Below, piece by piece: positions 17,405 through 25,781 of a stretch of DNA of 64,000 nt. A program made the translations under genes and the position numbers. Source of the stretch: Selenomonas timonae (GTDB taxonomy: Bacteria > Bacillota > Negativicutes > Selenomonadales > Selenomonadaceae); NCBI RefSeq assembly GCF_014250475.1, contig NZ_CP060204.1, forward strand, positions 1,439,001 to 1,503,000, in the 5' to 3' direction. Within the stretch, counting starts at the first letter, position 1. The number at the start of each line of letters is the position of its first letter. Under the pieces are notes generated by a model that was given only the letters and a program-made list of their open reading frames with translations, ran no database searches and was not told the origin of the DNA.

Positions 17405-18844
17405 CTACCACCTGTGCCTCGTGTCCTCGAAGAGTGTGCCGAGGAGGAGGAAGAATGCAAAGATCTCGATGCGCCCGAGGATCATGAGCAGGGTGCAGAC
17501 GAGCTTTGTCCATACGGGCAGCGCGGCGACTGTATCGAGATGTGCGAGCGAGGCGACACCGCCCGTTGTCGTGAGACACGAGACCGTCAGCGTGATCGTC
17601 TCGATGGGACTCAGTCCCGCAAGTGCAATGAGGAGACTGCTGACGGAGAAGACGGCGGCAAAGAAGAAGGCGAGCACGAGAATCCGTCCCGCAGAGTGCA
17701 GAGGTACAACCTCGCCGCCCTGTCGCACGGCGAGCACCATGCGCGGGTGCAGGGTGCGCAGCAGCTCTGTCCATGCGAGCGAGATGAGCACGAGGACGCG
17801 CGATATGCGAAAGCCGCCCGCCGCCGACCCCATGCAGCCACCGATCACTGCGAGCAGGATGAGGAGCAGCGCTGCGCTCGTGTGAAAGGGCGCTGCGCCC
17901 TGTAACATGAGCCCGTTTGTCGAGAGAAAGGAGACTGCATAAAAAAAACTGAAACCGAGCGCCTCTATGATCGACCATGTGCCGTGCAGCAGAGCGGGGA
18001 TGGCGAGCAGTACGCCCGCAGCGAGAAAGAGCAGGAAAAAGGCGCGCAGCTCCATGTGGCGTGTGAGCATCGCGCCCGATCTGCGGTGCAGAAGCTGCCA
18101 GAGTGTGAGGAGTGGCAGTGCCGAGAGCAGCGCGACGAGTCCCGCGCCGAGCATGAGGGCAGGTGTTGGCGGCAGACCGCCCGTCATGGGGCCTGCGCCC
18201 GAGGCAATTGTAAAGAGCGCGAGGATCAGTGCCGTGAAGATGTCATCGCCCGCCATCAGATAGATGCCGACCGAAACGGCGGTGATGGCGATGTAGAGCA
18301 GCGTCATCTCACGCATGGGGCGCGTCATGCGATTCCAGAGCGGGCTGAACAAGCGCGCCTGCCGCACGTTGAAATCCACGCCGAAACATCCGCTGACAAC
18401 GGGAAGCACCGTCACGAGAATCACGATGAAGAGCAGGCCGCCGAACCAGCTCATCAACGCGCGCCAGAGGATGAGCGAGGGCGGTAGTGTATCGCCGAAC
18501 ACCGTCATGCCCGTGGTCGTGAGTGCCGAGACGCACTCAAAGAACGTATCTGCGGGCGAGAGGTGCAGCCCCGCGAGATGGAACGGCAACATGCCGAGCA
18601 CGGCGAGCAGAAACCAAATGGCGAGCAGGAAGAGTACGCCCTCCTGCACCGAGAGTTGTCGCATGTGGCTGCGACCCATATTGCCGAACACCATGCCGAG
18701 GATCGCAGCAAGTATGCCGAGCGCGAGAAACGATCCCGCCAGTGAATCGCCGTAGGCAAAGCCGTAGGCGAACGGAATGAGATACAGCGGCGCAAAGACG
18801 TATGCCGTGCGCCCCATGAGCACCCAGAACAGATCGAAACGCAT
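17405..18844 (-). CDS. trkH: TrkH-family potassium transport subunit (paralogue B, divergent)
   Basis: 479 aa, same topology as its neighbour but clearly different in sequence. Candidate pore loops are ALTTTGMTVFG, TIASGAGPMTGG, FLSTNGLML and CLTTTGGVA; each keeps a glycine, but loop 2 departs from the usual IGTxGFS pattern. The start ATG overlaps the trkA stop by one base (TGATG). A heteromeric channel with paralogue A, or a second transporter with another ion preference, are both possible. Confidence 0.88.
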   Translation of the reverse strand: MRFDLFWVLMGRTAYVFAPLYLIPFAYGFAYGDSLAGSFLALGILAAILGMVFGNMGRSHMRQLSVQEGVLFLLAIWFLLAVLGMLPFHLAGLHLSPADTFFECVSALTTTGMTVFGDTLPPSLILWRALMSWFGGLLFIVILVTVLPVVSGCFGVDFNVRQARLFSPLWNRMTRPMREMTLLYIAITAVSVGIYLMAGDDIFTALILALFTIASGAGPMTGGLPPTPALMLGAGLVALLSALPLLTLWQLLHRRSGAMLTRHMELRAFFLLFLAAGVLLAIPALLHGTWSIIEALGFSFFYAVSFLSTNGLMLQGAAPFHTSAALLLILLAVIGGCMGSAAGGFRISRVLVLISLAWTELLRTLHPRMVLAVRQGGEVVPLHSAGRILVLAFFFAAVFSVSSLLIALAGLSPIETITLTVSCLTTTGGVASLAHLDTVAALPVWTKLVCTLLMILGRIEIFAFFLLLGTLFEDTRHRW

Positions 18845-20193
18845 CAGTCATCTCCAAAATAGGCGAGTGCTTTTTTCGCAAAGCTCTTGAGCACGAAGAG
18901 GATCACGCGGTCGCCCGGCAGCAGCTCCGTCATGCCGTTTGGAATCGCCGCCTCCTCGTTTCGCACATAGGCGCAGACGAGGCATTCGCGCGGGAGGTTT
19001 GCGTTCATGAGCTTCTTTCCCACAACCGGCGCACCGCTGCTGACGATCACCTCGAGCGCCTCCGCACGCGCGCCCTCGAGTAGGGTCACGCGCGTCACGT
19101 CGCCGCCGCGCGCGTAGGCAAGCACCTCGCTCGCCGAGAGTAGACGCGCCGATAGGGCGATGTTGACGCCGACTTTCTCCATGAGGTCAATGTACTCGTT
19201 GCGGTCGACACGCACGACCGTCTTGATCTTGTTGTTCGATAGGTGGCGTGCGAGGAGGGCGAGCATCAGGTTCAGCTTGTCATCCTCCGTCAGGCAGACG
19301 ATGACATCCGCCTCCGCGACGCCCTCCTCCGTCAGGAGGTCGATGTCCGTGCCATCGCCGCAGATCGCAAGCCCCGCCGTCAGCTTCTCTGCGAGCATCT
19401 CGCAGCGCTCACGGTCACGGTCAATTACCTTTACCTGCACGCCCTGTCGTTCGAGCATGAGGGCGAGCGCGCGCCCCGTGCGTCCCGCGCCGATGATTGC
19501 CGCACGCGTCAGCTTGTGCGTGTCGCTCGGTACGAGGCTCTGGCTGAACTCCTCGATGCGGTCGGGCAGTCCGATGAAGTAGGCGTTGTCGCCCGGCAGA
19601 AAGACATCGTCGCCGTGCGGGATAATCATGCGGTGGTCGCGGAAGATGAGCCCTGCAAGGACGCCGTGCGGCAGCTTCAGACTTTTCAGCGGTGTGCGCG
19701 CGATGGCGGAGCGGCGACGAATGCGCGTCTCGAAGAGGCGTACCTTGCCCTGTGCGAAATCTTCCACATTGAGTGCGGCGGGCGTCATGAGAATGCGGTT
19801 GATTTCGTTTGCTGTGATGAGTTCGGGATTCAGCACGAGGTCGATGTCGAAATTTTCCTTGAGATAGCGCCCTGCCTCCACGGTGAAGTTCATGTCGCGG
19901 ATGCGTGCAATCGTGTGTGCAATGCCGTGCTTCTTCGCGAGCACACAGGCGACAATGTTCACCTCGTCGCTCTCCGTCACCGCGATGAGGATGTCCGCGC
20001 TCTTGATGTCGGGGTCGTTCATCGTGAGAGGGCTTGCAATGTTCGCCTCGATCGGCAGCACGTCAAGCGTCGTCTTTGCTGCCTCAAGCTGGCTCTCCTC
20101 GCCGTCCACCACCACAACATCCATGCCCTCCTCTGAGAGCAGCGCCGCAATGCTGTAGCCCAGCCTCCCCGCACCCGCGATTACGATCCGCAC
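18844..20193 (-). CDS. trkA: Trk potassium transporter regulatory subunit TrkA
   Basis: 449 aa. Two RCK repeats, each starting with an NAD-binding Rossmann motif: GAGRLGYSIAALLSEEGMDV (residue 7 on) and GAGRTGRALALMLERQGVQV (about residue 232 on), each followed by an RCK-C domain. It sits on the cytoplasmic face of the TrkH dimer and gates it with nucleotides. It is the first gene of the operon and has a good promoter (20233-20260). Confidence 0.95.
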   Translation of the reverse strand: MRIVIAGAGRLGYSIAALLSEEGMDVVVVDGEESQLEAAKTTLDVLPIEANIASPLTMNDPDIKSADILIAVTESDEVNIVACVLAKKHGIAHTIARIRDMNFTVEAGRYLKENFDIDLVLNPELITANEINRILMTPAALNVEDFAQGKVRLFETRIRRRSAIARTPLKSLKLPHGVLAGLIFRDHRMIIPHGDDVFLPGDNAYFIGLPDRIEEFSQSLVPSDTHKLTRAAIIGAGRTGRALALMLERQGVQVKVIDRDRERCEMLAEKLTAGLAICGDGTDIDLLTEEGVAEADVIVCLTEDDKLNLMLALLARHLSNNKIKTVVRVDRNEYIDLMEKVGVNIALSARLLSASEVLAYARGGDVTRVTLLEGARAEALEVIVSSGAPVVGKKLMNANLPRECLVCAYVRNEEAAIPNGMTELLPGDRVILFVLKSFAKKALAYFGDD

Positions 20194-20232
20194 AATGAGT
20201 CCCTCCCGCGTATACTGAATGAAATATAGAAA

Positions 20233-20260
20233 AGTATACCATAGATTCGTGGTAAGTTAA
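20233..20260 (-). promoter_or_regulatory. Promoter for trkA-trkH-trkH
   Basis: On the minus strand -35 TTAACT (20260-20255) and -10 TATACT (20238-20233), 16-base spacer. Confidence 0.65.
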
Positions 20261-20293
20261 ACTCATATTGCGTGAGGAACAATGCTCTTTCTT

Positions 20294-20322
20294 TTGTCGC
20301 AGCGACAATTTTGTGTTAGACT
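20294..20322 (+). promoter_or_regulatory. Promoter with overlapping palindromic operator for the ABC transporter
   Basis: Perfect inverted repeat TTGTCGC-A-GCGACAA at 20294-20308. Its first six bases TTGTCG form a -35 that is 17 bases from an extended -10 TGT-TAGACT (TAGACT 20317-20322). A protein bound here should block RNA polymerase. The regulator is unknown. Confidence 0.55.
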
Positions 20323-20354
20323 ATCCCTATGGAAAATATGAAGGGGGAGATCAC

Positions 20355-21101
20355 TTGCTGTGCTTTTCGGGGGTGTCTGTGGACTACGGGACGGGGGCGG
20401 ATGTTGTGCACGCGATTGCGGATACGAGCCTCTGCGTGGAGCGGGGGACAGTGCTCGCGCTGATCGGTGCGTCCGGCTGTGGCAAGTCCACGCTCCTGCG
20501 CGTGGGGGCGGGGCTTGTGCAGCCGACTGCGGGGACAATCACGTCGGATGGCGTGCCCATTGACCCGCGCACGCTGCGCATCGGCTTCCTGCCACAGAAC
20601 TACGGACTGCTCGCATGGAAGACGGTGCGCGAGAATATCCTGCTTGGCGCACAGATCAAGGGGGAGTGGAGCACCGAGCGGGTGTCGGCATTTGATGAAC
20701 TCGTCGCAGAGCTTGGACTCTCCGACCTCTTGGAGCGCTATCCGCGTGAGCTCTCGGGCGGACAGCAACAGCGCGTGGGGCTTGCGCGCGTCTTTCTGCT
20801 CTCCCCCGATCTCCTGCTGATGGATGAGCCGTTCTCCGCGCTCGATGCGATTACGCGCGAGTCCATGCAGGAGGTATTCCTCTCGCTGTGGAAAAAGCAA
20901 GCTGTGACGACCCTGCTCGTGACGCATTATGTCGAGGAGGCACTGACGCTCGCAGGGCGGATTGCAGTCATGCGCGGGACGCCGGGGCGCGTTGCCGAGA
21001 TCATGGACAATCCCTATGCGGGCGACCTCGCGCACCGTTCCTCTCAGGCGTTCTTTGCGATGGGGCAGGAGCTGCGCGCAAAGATCGCGGGAGGTGTATG
21101 A
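20355..21101 (+). CDS. ABC transporter ATP-binding protein, SsuB/TauB type
   Basis: 248 aa. Walker A GASGCGKST, Q-loop FLPQNYGL, signature LSGGQQQRVGLARV and Walker B LLLMDEPFSALD. It energises uptake of sulfonates, nitrate, taurine or a pyrimidine precursor in related systems. The frame is open from 20268, but the TTG at 20355 follows AAGGGGGAGA and gives a normal-length protein. It overlaps the permease gene (ATGA). No substrate-binding protein gene is adjacent, so the substrate cannot be assigned. Confidence 0.88.
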   Translation: MLCFSGVSVDYGTGADVVHAIADTSLCVERGTVLALIGASGCGKSTLLRVGAGLVQPTAGTITSDGVPIDPRTLRIGFLPQNYGLLAWKTVRENILLGAQIKGEWSTERVSAFDELVAELGLSDLLERYPRELSGGQQQRVGLARVFLLSPDLLLMDEPFSALDAITRESMQEVFLSLWKKQAVTTLLVTHYVEEALTLAGRIAVMRGTPGRVAEIMDNPYAGDLAHRSSQAFFAMGQELRAKIAGGV

Positions 21102-21844
21102 TGGCGAAGATTTCACTGCGGATGTTCGTGTTGGGCATTGTCTTCTCTCTTGCTCTTTGGGTGGTTGTTGCACATCTTCTCGCGATGCCCGTGATCCCTC
21201 CGCCCGAGCAAGTGCTACTGCGTCTCGCACAGAAATTTACAGACGTGATTGCCGTTCATGCGGGCTACAGCCTGATGCGCATTGTGCTCGGTCTCGCTGC
21301 TGCCGTTGCCGTGGGCTATCCCGTCGGTGTTCTGATGGGATATTTCCCGCGCGTGAACCGTCTGCTCGCGCCGCTCCTCTACCTGACCTATCCCGTGCCG
21401 AAGATTGCCCTGCTGCCCGTGGTCATGCTGCTCTTCGGCGTGGGGGAGACAAGCAAGATGCTGCTCGTCTTCCTCATCATCGTCTTTCAGGTTGTCGTTG
21501 CCGTGCGCGACGCCGTTGCCGTGATTCCCTCCGAGACCTATGCGCCGCTGCGCGTGCTCGGTGCGTCCTTTGCGCAGATTGTGCGCCACATCATCGTGCC
21601 CGCCTCACGGCCGAAGTTCATCACGGCTGTGCGCGTGGCGATGGCAACGGCGATCTCCGTGCTGTTCTTCACGGAGACGTTCGGCACGCAGTATGGCATC
21701 GGCTACTATATTATGGACGCGTGGCTGCGCGTGAACTACCTCGATATGTATGCGGGCATCGTTGTTCTCAGCACGATGGGGCTGCTGCTCTTTGCTCTGC
21801 TCGACTGGGCGGAGCGGCGCCTGTGTGCATGGAATCGATCGTAA
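21098..21844 (+). CDS. ABC transporter permease, SsuC/TauC type
   Basis: 248 aa, about six membrane helices. The BPD permease EAA loop is visible as LGASFAQIVRHIIVPASRPKF, preceded by GVLMGYFPRVNRLLAPLLY. The start is either ATG 21098 (overlapping the ATPase stop) or the adjacent ATG 21101. A terminator follows, so the transporter operon has only two genes and must borrow a binding protein from elsewhere or lack one. Confidence 0.9.
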   Translation: MMAKISLRMFVLGIVFSLALWVVVAHLLAMPVIPPPEQVLLRLAQKFTDVIAVHAGYSLMRIVLGLAAAVAVGYPVGVLMGYFPRVNRLLAPLLYLTYPVPKIALLPVVMLLFGVGETSKMLLVFLIIVFQVVVAVRDAVAVIPSETYAPLRVLGASFAQIVRHIIVPASRPKFITAVRVAMATAISVLFFTETFGTQYGIGYYIMDAWLRVNYLDMYAGIVVLSTMGLLLFALLDWAERRLCAWNRS

Positions 21845-21847
21845 ATG

Positions 21848-21880
21848 AAAAGAGCGGCTGATCGTGCAGTCGCTCTTTTC
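21848..21880. terminator. Terminator after the ABC permease (bidirectional)
   Basis: Perfect 9-bp stem AAAAGAGCG (21848-21856) / CGCTCTTTT (21871-21879). The A-run makes it able to serve the convergent DUF4153 gene as well. Confidence 0.85.
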
Positions 21881-21884
21881 GTGT

Positions 21885-23531
21885 CTAGCGCATCAATGCG
21901 AATCCATTTGTATCGAAGTAATTGATCCCGCCGTCTGCCGCTCGGGTGAAATAGATTGCATCGAATTGGAGCCGATATTCTCCAACATCGTACTCCTGCA
22001 ATTCCCTTGGAAGAGAGAAGGTATCGTGCTCCTCCGCGTACGCTGTCACGCGGTCGATATAGGGGGTGAGGTCGATGAGCTCCTCGCTTTCATCAGCCCG
22101 CCTGATGGTAAGCAAGCCCTCGGAGGTTATATCTTCTCTGCTAAATCGGCGGAGCGTTTGATATCCCGAAATATCCATTGCTTCGCGGGCGTCAAATGAA
22201 ATATCATAGATCTTTGGTTGTCTGAGCCCTTTGACGCCGTAACTTTCGCTGATAATATTGGCGGCGAGCGGGGAGCTCTCCTCTCCAATGTAGAAGGCGA
22301 TGTCCCTGATCTCCTCGATCAGTTCGGGCGGCGTATCATCTCTTATGATGAACTGCCCGTCCTGCACAAGATTGTTCTCCGTGAGGATGCGGCTCAGCCG
22401 CGCCTCCTGACTGTGCTGCGGCACGTCAATAATGTTGAGCGGGGTGAGGGTGAAGATGAGCGCGAGGATGGCGGCGCAGAGATAGATCTGCTGCGGTTTT
22501 TTCCGTAAAAATGCAGTGATGAGTGCGTAGATGCCGCAGACGGTACAGATCATTGAGGCGTAGCGTGCCGTCGTCAGCCCATACGCCTCATAGCGCAGAT
22601 ACACGCCGTAGAGCTGGACGGCGAGGATGGGGAGGAAGAGGAGAAGTCCCCATTTCAGAAAGCGTGTGAAAAGCGAGAGACGATTTTGCTCCGCGAGCGT
22701 GCCGAAGAAGAGTGTGAAGGCAAGGAGGGCGAACGAGGCGTACCAGTTCATTGTGCCGACGGGCATCTCACCTGCCAGAATAATTTTGCCCACGTAGAGG
22801 TAGAGCACGAGAAGGAGCAGGGCGTAGACGGGGAAGAGGAGATAGAGCAGGACTTTTTGCGCGGCGGCAGGGAAGGCATAGCGCGTGCCCGCTTGTGGCA
22901 GTGTGCCGAGAAATGCGGCGAGCCCCCACAGTTGGTACGCTGTCAGCCCGATGAAGAGATAGACCGTCTCTGCCGTCCATGAGGCGGCATCAGTCACAAC
23001 GAGCGCCCAGAATGCGGCGGCGCAGGTCATGAGTCCGAGGAAGAGCAGGATGCTCGTCCCGAGTGAAAAGGCAGCCGCAAAGGTGAGGGCGGGCAGTCCC
23101 GGCGTTCTGTTTGACCGTTCAAGGAAAAAGAGCGCGAGGAAGGAGAGTGCGAGCAAAACGCCGCCCGTTCCGATCAGCAAATGCCTGCTCGGTATTTCCA
23201 CGCCATACCACAGGACGGCGAGCACGATGAACAGCGCGACGGAAACGGCTGCGCCGATCAGGATCGGCCGTTTCTGCGGAAAGGCATCTGTGAGCAGCTG
23301 ACATGCAGCCGCTGCCAGCCATGCGGCAAAGAACGCGGGCATGAGGCGGACGAGATGATCGAACAGCTCAGTACCCACAGTGCCGAACGGCGATGTGCTC
23401 TCAGGGCGTAGCAGGATGATCGCTGCGGCGACGAGAAACCCGACGACCTGCCAGCAGACGGCGACGGGAAAGCGGCGGACAAGCGCGTGCGCCTGCCCCT
23501 TCAGATGCAGAATCCTCATGGAAATATTCAA
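21885..23531 (-). CDS. DUF4153 multi-pass membrane protein
   Basis: 548 aa. About ten hydrophobic segments fill residues 20-370; a C-terminal soluble portion of about 170 residues includes LTPYIDRVTAYAEEHDTFSLP and ends INYFDTNGFALMR. The layout matches DUF4153 proteins, whose function is not established. Start chosen as TTG at 23531, preceded by AAGGAGGGG; no ATG upstream is well placed. A promoter lies at 23581-23609. Monocistronic. Confidence 0.75.
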   Translation of the reverse strand: MNISMRILHLKGQAHALVRRFPVAVCWQVVGFLVAAAIILLRPESTSPFGTVGTELFDHLVRLMPAFFAAWLAAAACQLLTDAFPQKRPILIGAAVSVALFIVLAVLWYGVEIPSRHLLIGTGGVLLALSFLALFFLERSNRTPGLPALTFAAAFSLGTSILLFLGLMTCAAAFWALVVTDAASWTAETVYLFIGLTAYQLWGLAAFLGTLPQAGTRYAFPAAAQKVLLYLLFPVYALLLLVLYLYVGKIILAGEMPVGTMNWYASFALLAFTLFFGTLAEQNRLSLFTRFLKWGLLLFLPILAVQLYGVYLRYEAYGLTTARYASMICTVCGIYALITAFLRKKPQQIYLCAAILALIFTLTPLNIIDVPQHSQEARLSRILTENNLVQDGQFIIRDDTPPELIEEIRDIAFYIGEESSPLAANIISESYGVKGLRQPKIYDISFDAREAMDISGYQTLRRFSREDITSEGLLTIRRADESEELIDLTPYIDRVTAYAEEHDTFSLPRELQEYDVGEYRLQFDAIYFTRAADGGINYFDTNGFALMR

Positions 23532-23580
23532 TGTGCTCCCCTCCTTAAGAAATTGCTGATAAAATGAAGTCCATGCCGAC

Positions 23581-23609
23581 ATTCTATCGTTCTGGTAATT
23601 TTCCGTCAA
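23581..23609 (-). promoter_or_regulatory. Promoter for the DUF4153 gene
   Basis: Minus strand -35 TTGACG (23609-23604), 17-base spacer, -10 TAGAAT (23586-23581). Confidence 0.7.
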
Positions 23610-23650
23610 TGCACATAGGATTAACCTCGTGAATACATCCCATAGATACC

Positions 23651-23680
23651 TTTACAATCCCCTCCGAAAAATGGTAAGAT
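23651..23680 (+). promoter_or_regulatory. Candidate promoter for the glutamine synthetase gene
   Basis: -35 TTTACA (23651-23656) and -10 TAAGAT (23675-23680), 18-base spacer; about 55 bases upstream of the likely start. Confidence 0.45.
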
Positions 23681-23739
23681 GGGCGCGTGGATTTTTCCGT
23701 GCGGACAGGGAATCTGTTCGGCTTTCTTTTAGGAAAAGG

Positions 23740-25641
23740 ATGGTACGCAATATGAACGAGCTTCTCTATAAAATTCCTGCCAATACGCCGCGCGAGGAGG
23801 TCATTCGTCAGCTCAAGGCACATCTAGAGGTGCGCTTCGTCTCGCTCGTGGGGATCGATATGGCGGGCAACGATACAGATGAGAAGATCCCCGTGCGGAT
23901 TTTTATTGAGGACATTGAGAAATTCTACAACGGAACAGCCGTGCAGACGGATGGCTCCTCTGTCGTCCTGCCGAAGATTGCAACGATCAACAACGCGAAG
24001 GTGGATCTTCCGATCGATCCTGCGGTCAACTGGTTCGTGGACTATGACCCCGAGAGCTCGGACGAGGAGACGGGGCTGCCCATCGGGACGCTGCGCATCC
24101 CATCCTTTATCATTCACGAGGAAAAGCGCGTCGACTCGCGTGCCGCGCTTGTGGATACACTCGCCTATGTCAAGCAGGAGCTGCTCGATTTCTTCCACGC
24201 AAATCCGGAGATCTCGGGTTCGCCGAGCCTGAACGGAGCGGACATCGTGGACATTGCGTTCACGTCGGCGACGGAGCTCGAGTTCTGGGTCAAGACGCCG
24301 CTCGATGACAATGCATCCATCGAGGAGATGTCCGCCTCGCAGGTGATGAACGAGCAGTATTGGGAGCGCACGCACGGCGCTGTGCGTACGGCGCTCGAGG
24401 ACTGCCTCATCCAGCTCGACAAATACGGCTTCCACATGGAGATGGGGCACAAGGAGGTCGGCGGACTCAAGGCGCAGATCGACGAGAGCGGCCGCATGAC
24501 ACACGTCTGCGAGCAGATCGAGATCGACTGGCAGTTTGACAACGCCGTGCAGGCGGCGGACAACGAGCTCTTCGTCCGTACCTTCGTCCGCGAGATCTTC
24601 CGCCTCTACGGGCTCGAGGTCAACTTCAAGGCGAAGCCGCTCATCGGGCTTGCGGGCAACGGAGAGCACACGCATCTCAGCCTCGCGGCGATCACAAAGG
24701 ACGGCAAGCGCCACAGCCTCTTTGCCGCCGATGATCAGAACGCGGACTATATGAATGCCGTCGGCTACGGTGCGCTTATGGGGCTCCTCAAGAACTACGA
24801 GGCGATCAATCCGTTCGTCTCTGCGACGAATGATGCATTCAACCGTCTGAAGCCGGGCTTTGAGGCGCCTGTCTGCGTCGTCACCTCGTTCGGCACGACG
24901 CCCGCAATCCCGTCGCGCAACCGCACGGTGCTCGTGAGCCTCATCCGCGATCTGAAGAGCCCTCTTGCAACGCGATTCGAGCTGCGCGCAACGAATCCGT
25001 ACTCCAACACCTATCTCGTCATCGCCGCCGCCTACCTTGCGATTCTCGACGGCATTCGCCATACGGCGGGACGCACGACGGCACAGCTTCTCGGTGAGCT
25101 CTCGAAGCAGCCGGGCGAGAAGGGCTTCTACCTCGAGACCGACCGTGCCTATCGGAGCGAGGAGGATGTCTTCGAGTACTATACGGCAGAAGAGCGAGAC
25201 GCACGCTTTGGCAAGCCGCCCGCGACAGTCTGGGAGAACATGCTCGGCTTCGACCTCTACCCCGAGAAGGTAGCGGTGCTCACGGCGGGCAATACGCTCC
25301 GCCCGCAGATCATCGACTCGTTCCGCACGGGCGCGCTCCTGCGCTGGAAGATCGAGCTCATCAGCCGCATCATCCCCGAGAACCGCAAGCTCGTCCGCCG
25401 CATGACGGAGATCAAGAGCGATTTCGTCACCGATCAGGATGCCTATATGTGGAACAAGATCCACGATCTGCGCATCTATCTCGCAAAGGACACGATCGAC
25501 GACAAGGCACTCTTCACCCTGCTCATCAAGGCCCTGAATGAGGGCGACTACCCAACGGCATCCGCGCTGCAGCTTGAGATGTATGCGAAGATGGAGGAGC
25601 TCAAGGGGCTCTACGAATGCTATAAAAAGAATATGATCTGA
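23740..25641 (+). CDS. glnA: Glutamine synthetase, long form
   Basis: About 633 aa, well above the 440-470 of type I enzymes and shorter than classical type III. Catalytic-domain marks are present: ATELEFWV (metal Glu), MGHKEVGGLKAQID, AGNGEHTHLSL (the GxGxHxH segment), IPSRNRTVLV and TRFELRATNPYSNTYLVIAA. It condenses glutamate and ammonia. ATG 23740 lies five bases after AGGA; ATG 23752 (MNELLYKIP) is an alternative. No glnR or gltB gene is next to it. It ends in a strong terminator before clpB. Confidence 0.85.
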   Translation: MVRNMNELLYKIPANTPREEVIRQLKAHLEVRFVSLVGIDMAGNDTDEKIPVRIFIEDIEKFYNGTAVQTDGSSVVLPKIATINNAKVDLPIDPAVNWFVDYDPESSDEETGLPIGTLRIPSFIIHEEKRVDSRAALVDTLAYVKQELLDFFHANPEISGSPSLNGADIVDIAFTSATELEFWVKTPLDDNASIEEMSASQVMNEQYWERTHGAVRTALEDCLIQLDKYGFHMEMGHKEVGGLKAQIDESGRMTHVCEQIEIDWQFDNAVQAADNELFVRTFVREIFRLYGLEVNFKAKPLIGLAGNGEHTHLSLAAITKDGKRHSLFAADDQNADYMNAVGYGALMGLLKNYEAINPFVSATNDAFNRLKPGFEAPVCVVTSFGTTPAIPSRNRTVLVSLIRDLKSPLATRFELRATNPYSNTYLVIAAAYLAILDGIRHTAGRTTAQLLGELSKQPGEKGFYLETDRAYRSEEDVFEYYTAEERDARFGKPPATVWENMLGFDLYPEKVAVLTAGNTLRPQIIDSFRTGALLRWKIELISRIIPENRKLVRRMTEIKSDFVTDQDAYMWNKIHDLRIYLAKDTIDDKALFTLLIKALNEGDYPTASALQLEMYAKMEELKGLYECYKKNMI

Positions 25642-25645
25642 CCGT

Positions 25646-25682
25646 AAGAGGCTCTGTCGAAAATTCGGCGGAGCTTCTTTTG
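25646..25682 (+). terminator. Intrinsic terminator after glutamine synthetase
   Basis: Long stem AAGAGGCTCTG-TCG / CGG-CGGAGCTTCTT (fully paired in RNA with G-U pairs) ending in TTT. Confidence 0.8.
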
Positions 25683-25689
25683 AAAAATA

Positions 25690-25730
25690 AAAGTCAAAAA
25701 ATCAAAAATTATATTTGACTTTTTGACTTT
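25690..25730. promoter_or_regulatory. Palindromic GTCAAA operator overlapping the clpB promoter
   Basis: Two 17-base arms, AAAGTCAAAAAATCAAA (25690-25706) and TTTGACTTTTTGACTTT (25714-25730), are inverted copies with a single mismatch across a 7-base centre. Each arm holds two TCAAA units 8 bases apart. The right arm includes the clpB -35. GTCAAA is the half-site core of the CtsR heat-shock repressor, but CtsR repeats are normally direct with a 10-base period. Confidence 0.6.
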
Positions 25731-25742
25731 ATCTGTTATAAT
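25715..25742 (+). promoter_or_regulatory. Promoter for clpB
   Basis: -35 TTGACT (25715-25720), 16-base spacer, -10 TATAAT (25737-25742); about 40 bases upstream of the start codon. Confidence 0.8.
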
Positions 25743-25781
25743 GGAGACATAAACATGAAATGAACTGTGGAGGGTATAGAT

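Noticed and set aside
25690-25730. The clpB upstream palindrome as a terminator for glutamine synthetase
   Set aside because: The stem is A+T-rich without a G+C core, and a better terminator lies just upstream at 25646-25682.
25690-25730. A standard CtsR operator
   Set aside because: The units are 8 bases apart and inverted; the known CtsR site is a direct heptad repeat with a 3-base gap.
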